Assembly: GCA_023430845.1 (NCBI GenBank)
Contig: JAEYYJ010000318.1
Coordinates: 1-6,677, forward strand
Length of the DNA: 6,677 bases
Source of the DNA: Pseudomonadota bacterium
GTDB taxonomy: Bacteria; Pseudomonadota; Alphaproteobacteria; Rhizobiales; Hyphomicrobiaceae
Direction of reading: 5' to 3'
A program made the translations under genes and the position numbers. Positions 5,768 to 6,677 of the stretch are shown here, in pieces; positions within the stretch are counted from its first letter, which is position 1; the number at the start of each line of letters is the position of its first letter. The notes below the pieces were generated by a model that did no database searches, was not told the DNA's origin, and saw only the letters and a program-made list of their open reading frames with translations.

Positions 5768-6677
5768 ATGAACCCGCCGTCTGGCCCAAATGAATGGGCC
5801 CGTCTGCAAGCTCGACCGGCCACGGCAATACCTGCCGAGTCGACCACAGCAACGACCGCCAACGCGGCTGCCCCGATGGACACGTTCATCTGGGAAAGCA
5901 CGAACACGCCAGCGGAGATCGATGCGCCCGGTGCGCCTGCGCCCGAAGCGGCGCGCCACGACGAGGAGCCCGGCACGCACATCCTCATCGTATCCGACGA
6001 GGATCAGGAGCCAGCCGACTCTTGGCGTCGCCAGCTCATCAGCGCACTCCACGACGTCGATCGCGAGTCTCCAGACAGCCGAGCGCTGCCAACTGAACCG
6101 CCCCCCATTCCTCCCGCGGAGATCGAGCGGCGGGCACCGATTGCCTACACCCCGAACCGCGCAGCACGGATGAGCGCGCCAGCCCCCATCGTGCGCAGAA
6201 CGCCGCGCTATCGCATCGGCATCGGCCTACTGGGCATCACGGCAACGGCCAGTCTTCTTTCAACGGCACTCTCGCGACCTGCGAACATTCCCGAGATGGC
6301 AGCGAGCGCGGCACCTGCCCCCTTCATGACGGGCTCGCTTGCTACGTCCGCGGCTGAGACCGAAACATTCAAGCCCGTCATGCTGAACTCGCCGGTACTG
6401 ATCCGCGAGGGCCAATCGCCCACGGCCGAGCCGGTATTGCCCGTAGGCCCCGTAATCGAGACCGTGCGCACCGTTCCCGTCCAATTGGGCGCGGGTCTTC
6501 AGGCGCCGCAACCAGCAGCAGCATCCGAGGCTGCCACGGCCGCCGAGCCACCTGCCGCACCGCTTGCATCGCCTCAGTCATCACCTCCGCCGGCACCACC
6601 CGCCCCGGCGCTCGATCGCGACAGCATGGCTTCGCTCATCACCCAACAACCTGCTGCACCGTCAGTGCCACCAGCCG
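5768..6677 (+). CDS. Single-pass Pro/Ala-rich membrane protein, hypothetical, 3' end outside window
   Basis: The frame is open from ATG 5768 to the right edge, 303 codons. Residues 1-140 are hydrophilic and acidic/proline-rich with no signal peptide, including THILIVSDEDQEPADSWRRQ (70-89). A basic stretch RRTPRYR (143-149) leads into one membrane helix at about 149-168 (RIGIGLLGITATASLLSTAL). The rest is low-complexity Ala/Pro/Thr/Ser-rich, especially 244-302. By the positive-inside rule the N-terminus is cytoplasmic and the C-terminal part periplasmic. Such a long Pro/Ala linker usually carries a folded periplasmic domain further on (for example SPOR, SH3 or Sel1-like), but none is visible here. 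GAGGGG at 5753-5758 supports this start; an in-frame ATG at 5735 is possible but has poor spacing. I do not recognise the family. The long open frame and coherent topology make it very likely real. Confidence 0.75.
   Translation, partial: MNPPSGPNEWARLQARPATAIPAESTTATTANAAAPMDTFIWESTNTPAEIDAPGAPAPEAARHDEEPGTHILIVSDEDQEPADSWRRQLISALHDVDRESPDSRALPTEPPPIPPAEIERRAPIAYTPNRAARMSAPAPIVRRTPRYRIGIGLLGITATASLLSTALSRPANIPEMAASAAPAPFMTGSLATSAAETETFKPVMLNSPVLIREGQSPTAEPVLPVGPVIETVRTVPVQLGAGLQAPQPAAASEAATAAEPPAAPLASPQSSPPPAPPAPALDRDSMASLITQQPAAPSVPPA

Noticed and set aside
4987..5988. Minus-strand open frame of 333 codons
   Set aside because: It lies mostly opposite the well-supported CoA-transferase, and its composition (Arg/Ser/Pro-rich) is that of a GC-rich shadow frame with no recognisable motif.

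Overview
The window reads as a piece of a high-GC alphaproteobacterial chromosome, probably from the Hyphomicrobiales. The pointers are GC-rich codons in all large genes, an intracellular polyhydroxybutyrate (PHB) depolymerase with a PhaR-like operator pair in front of it, and alphaproteobacterial-type tRNA, DoxX and class III CoA-transferase genes. This is inference from sequence character, not a database match. No insertion sequence, phage gene or CRISPR array was seen.

Layout. 1-467 (minus) is the 5' part of a glutathione S-transferase-like gene that runs off the left edge. It diverges from phaZ (588-1811, plus). The 120 bp between them carry two identical 12-bp repeats, 22 bp apart, that resemble the PhaR operator, and a perfect 14-bp palindrome. 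After phaZ come 179 noncoding bases with two hairpins, then a 330-residue short-chain dehydrogenase of the protochlorophyllide-reductase-like kind (1991-2983, plus). 2984-3459 holds only a small minus-strand ORF for a 27-residue membrane peptide (3041-3124) and an AT-richer patch with DnaA-box, CtrA half-site and GANTC-like motifs. A tRNA-Thr(GGT) gene with an encoded CCA lies on the minus strand (3460-3534), with a plausible promoter behind it. Next are a DoxX-family membrane protein (3804-4196, plus), a strong hairpin, and a CaiB/BaiF class III CoA-transferase (4334-5536, plus). A 231-bp spacer then leads to an incomplete gene (5768 to the right edge, plus) for a single-pass, proline/alanine-rich membrane protein.

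How the parts work together. The one coherent theme is PHB mobilisation: phaZ releases 3-hydroxybutyrate units from intracellular granules, and the operator pair suggests control by the PHB-sensing repressor PhaR, perhaps shared with the divergent GST gene. The other genes look like separate housekeeping or accessory units. The SDR and the CoA-transferase should not be read as the 3-hydroxybutyrate dehydrogenase and acetoacetate CoA-transferase steps, because both belong to different subfamilies. I see no clearly new multi-gene system. The items most worth a second look are regulatory: the phaZ/GST intergenic region and the DnaA/CtrA-like cluster near 3200-3320.
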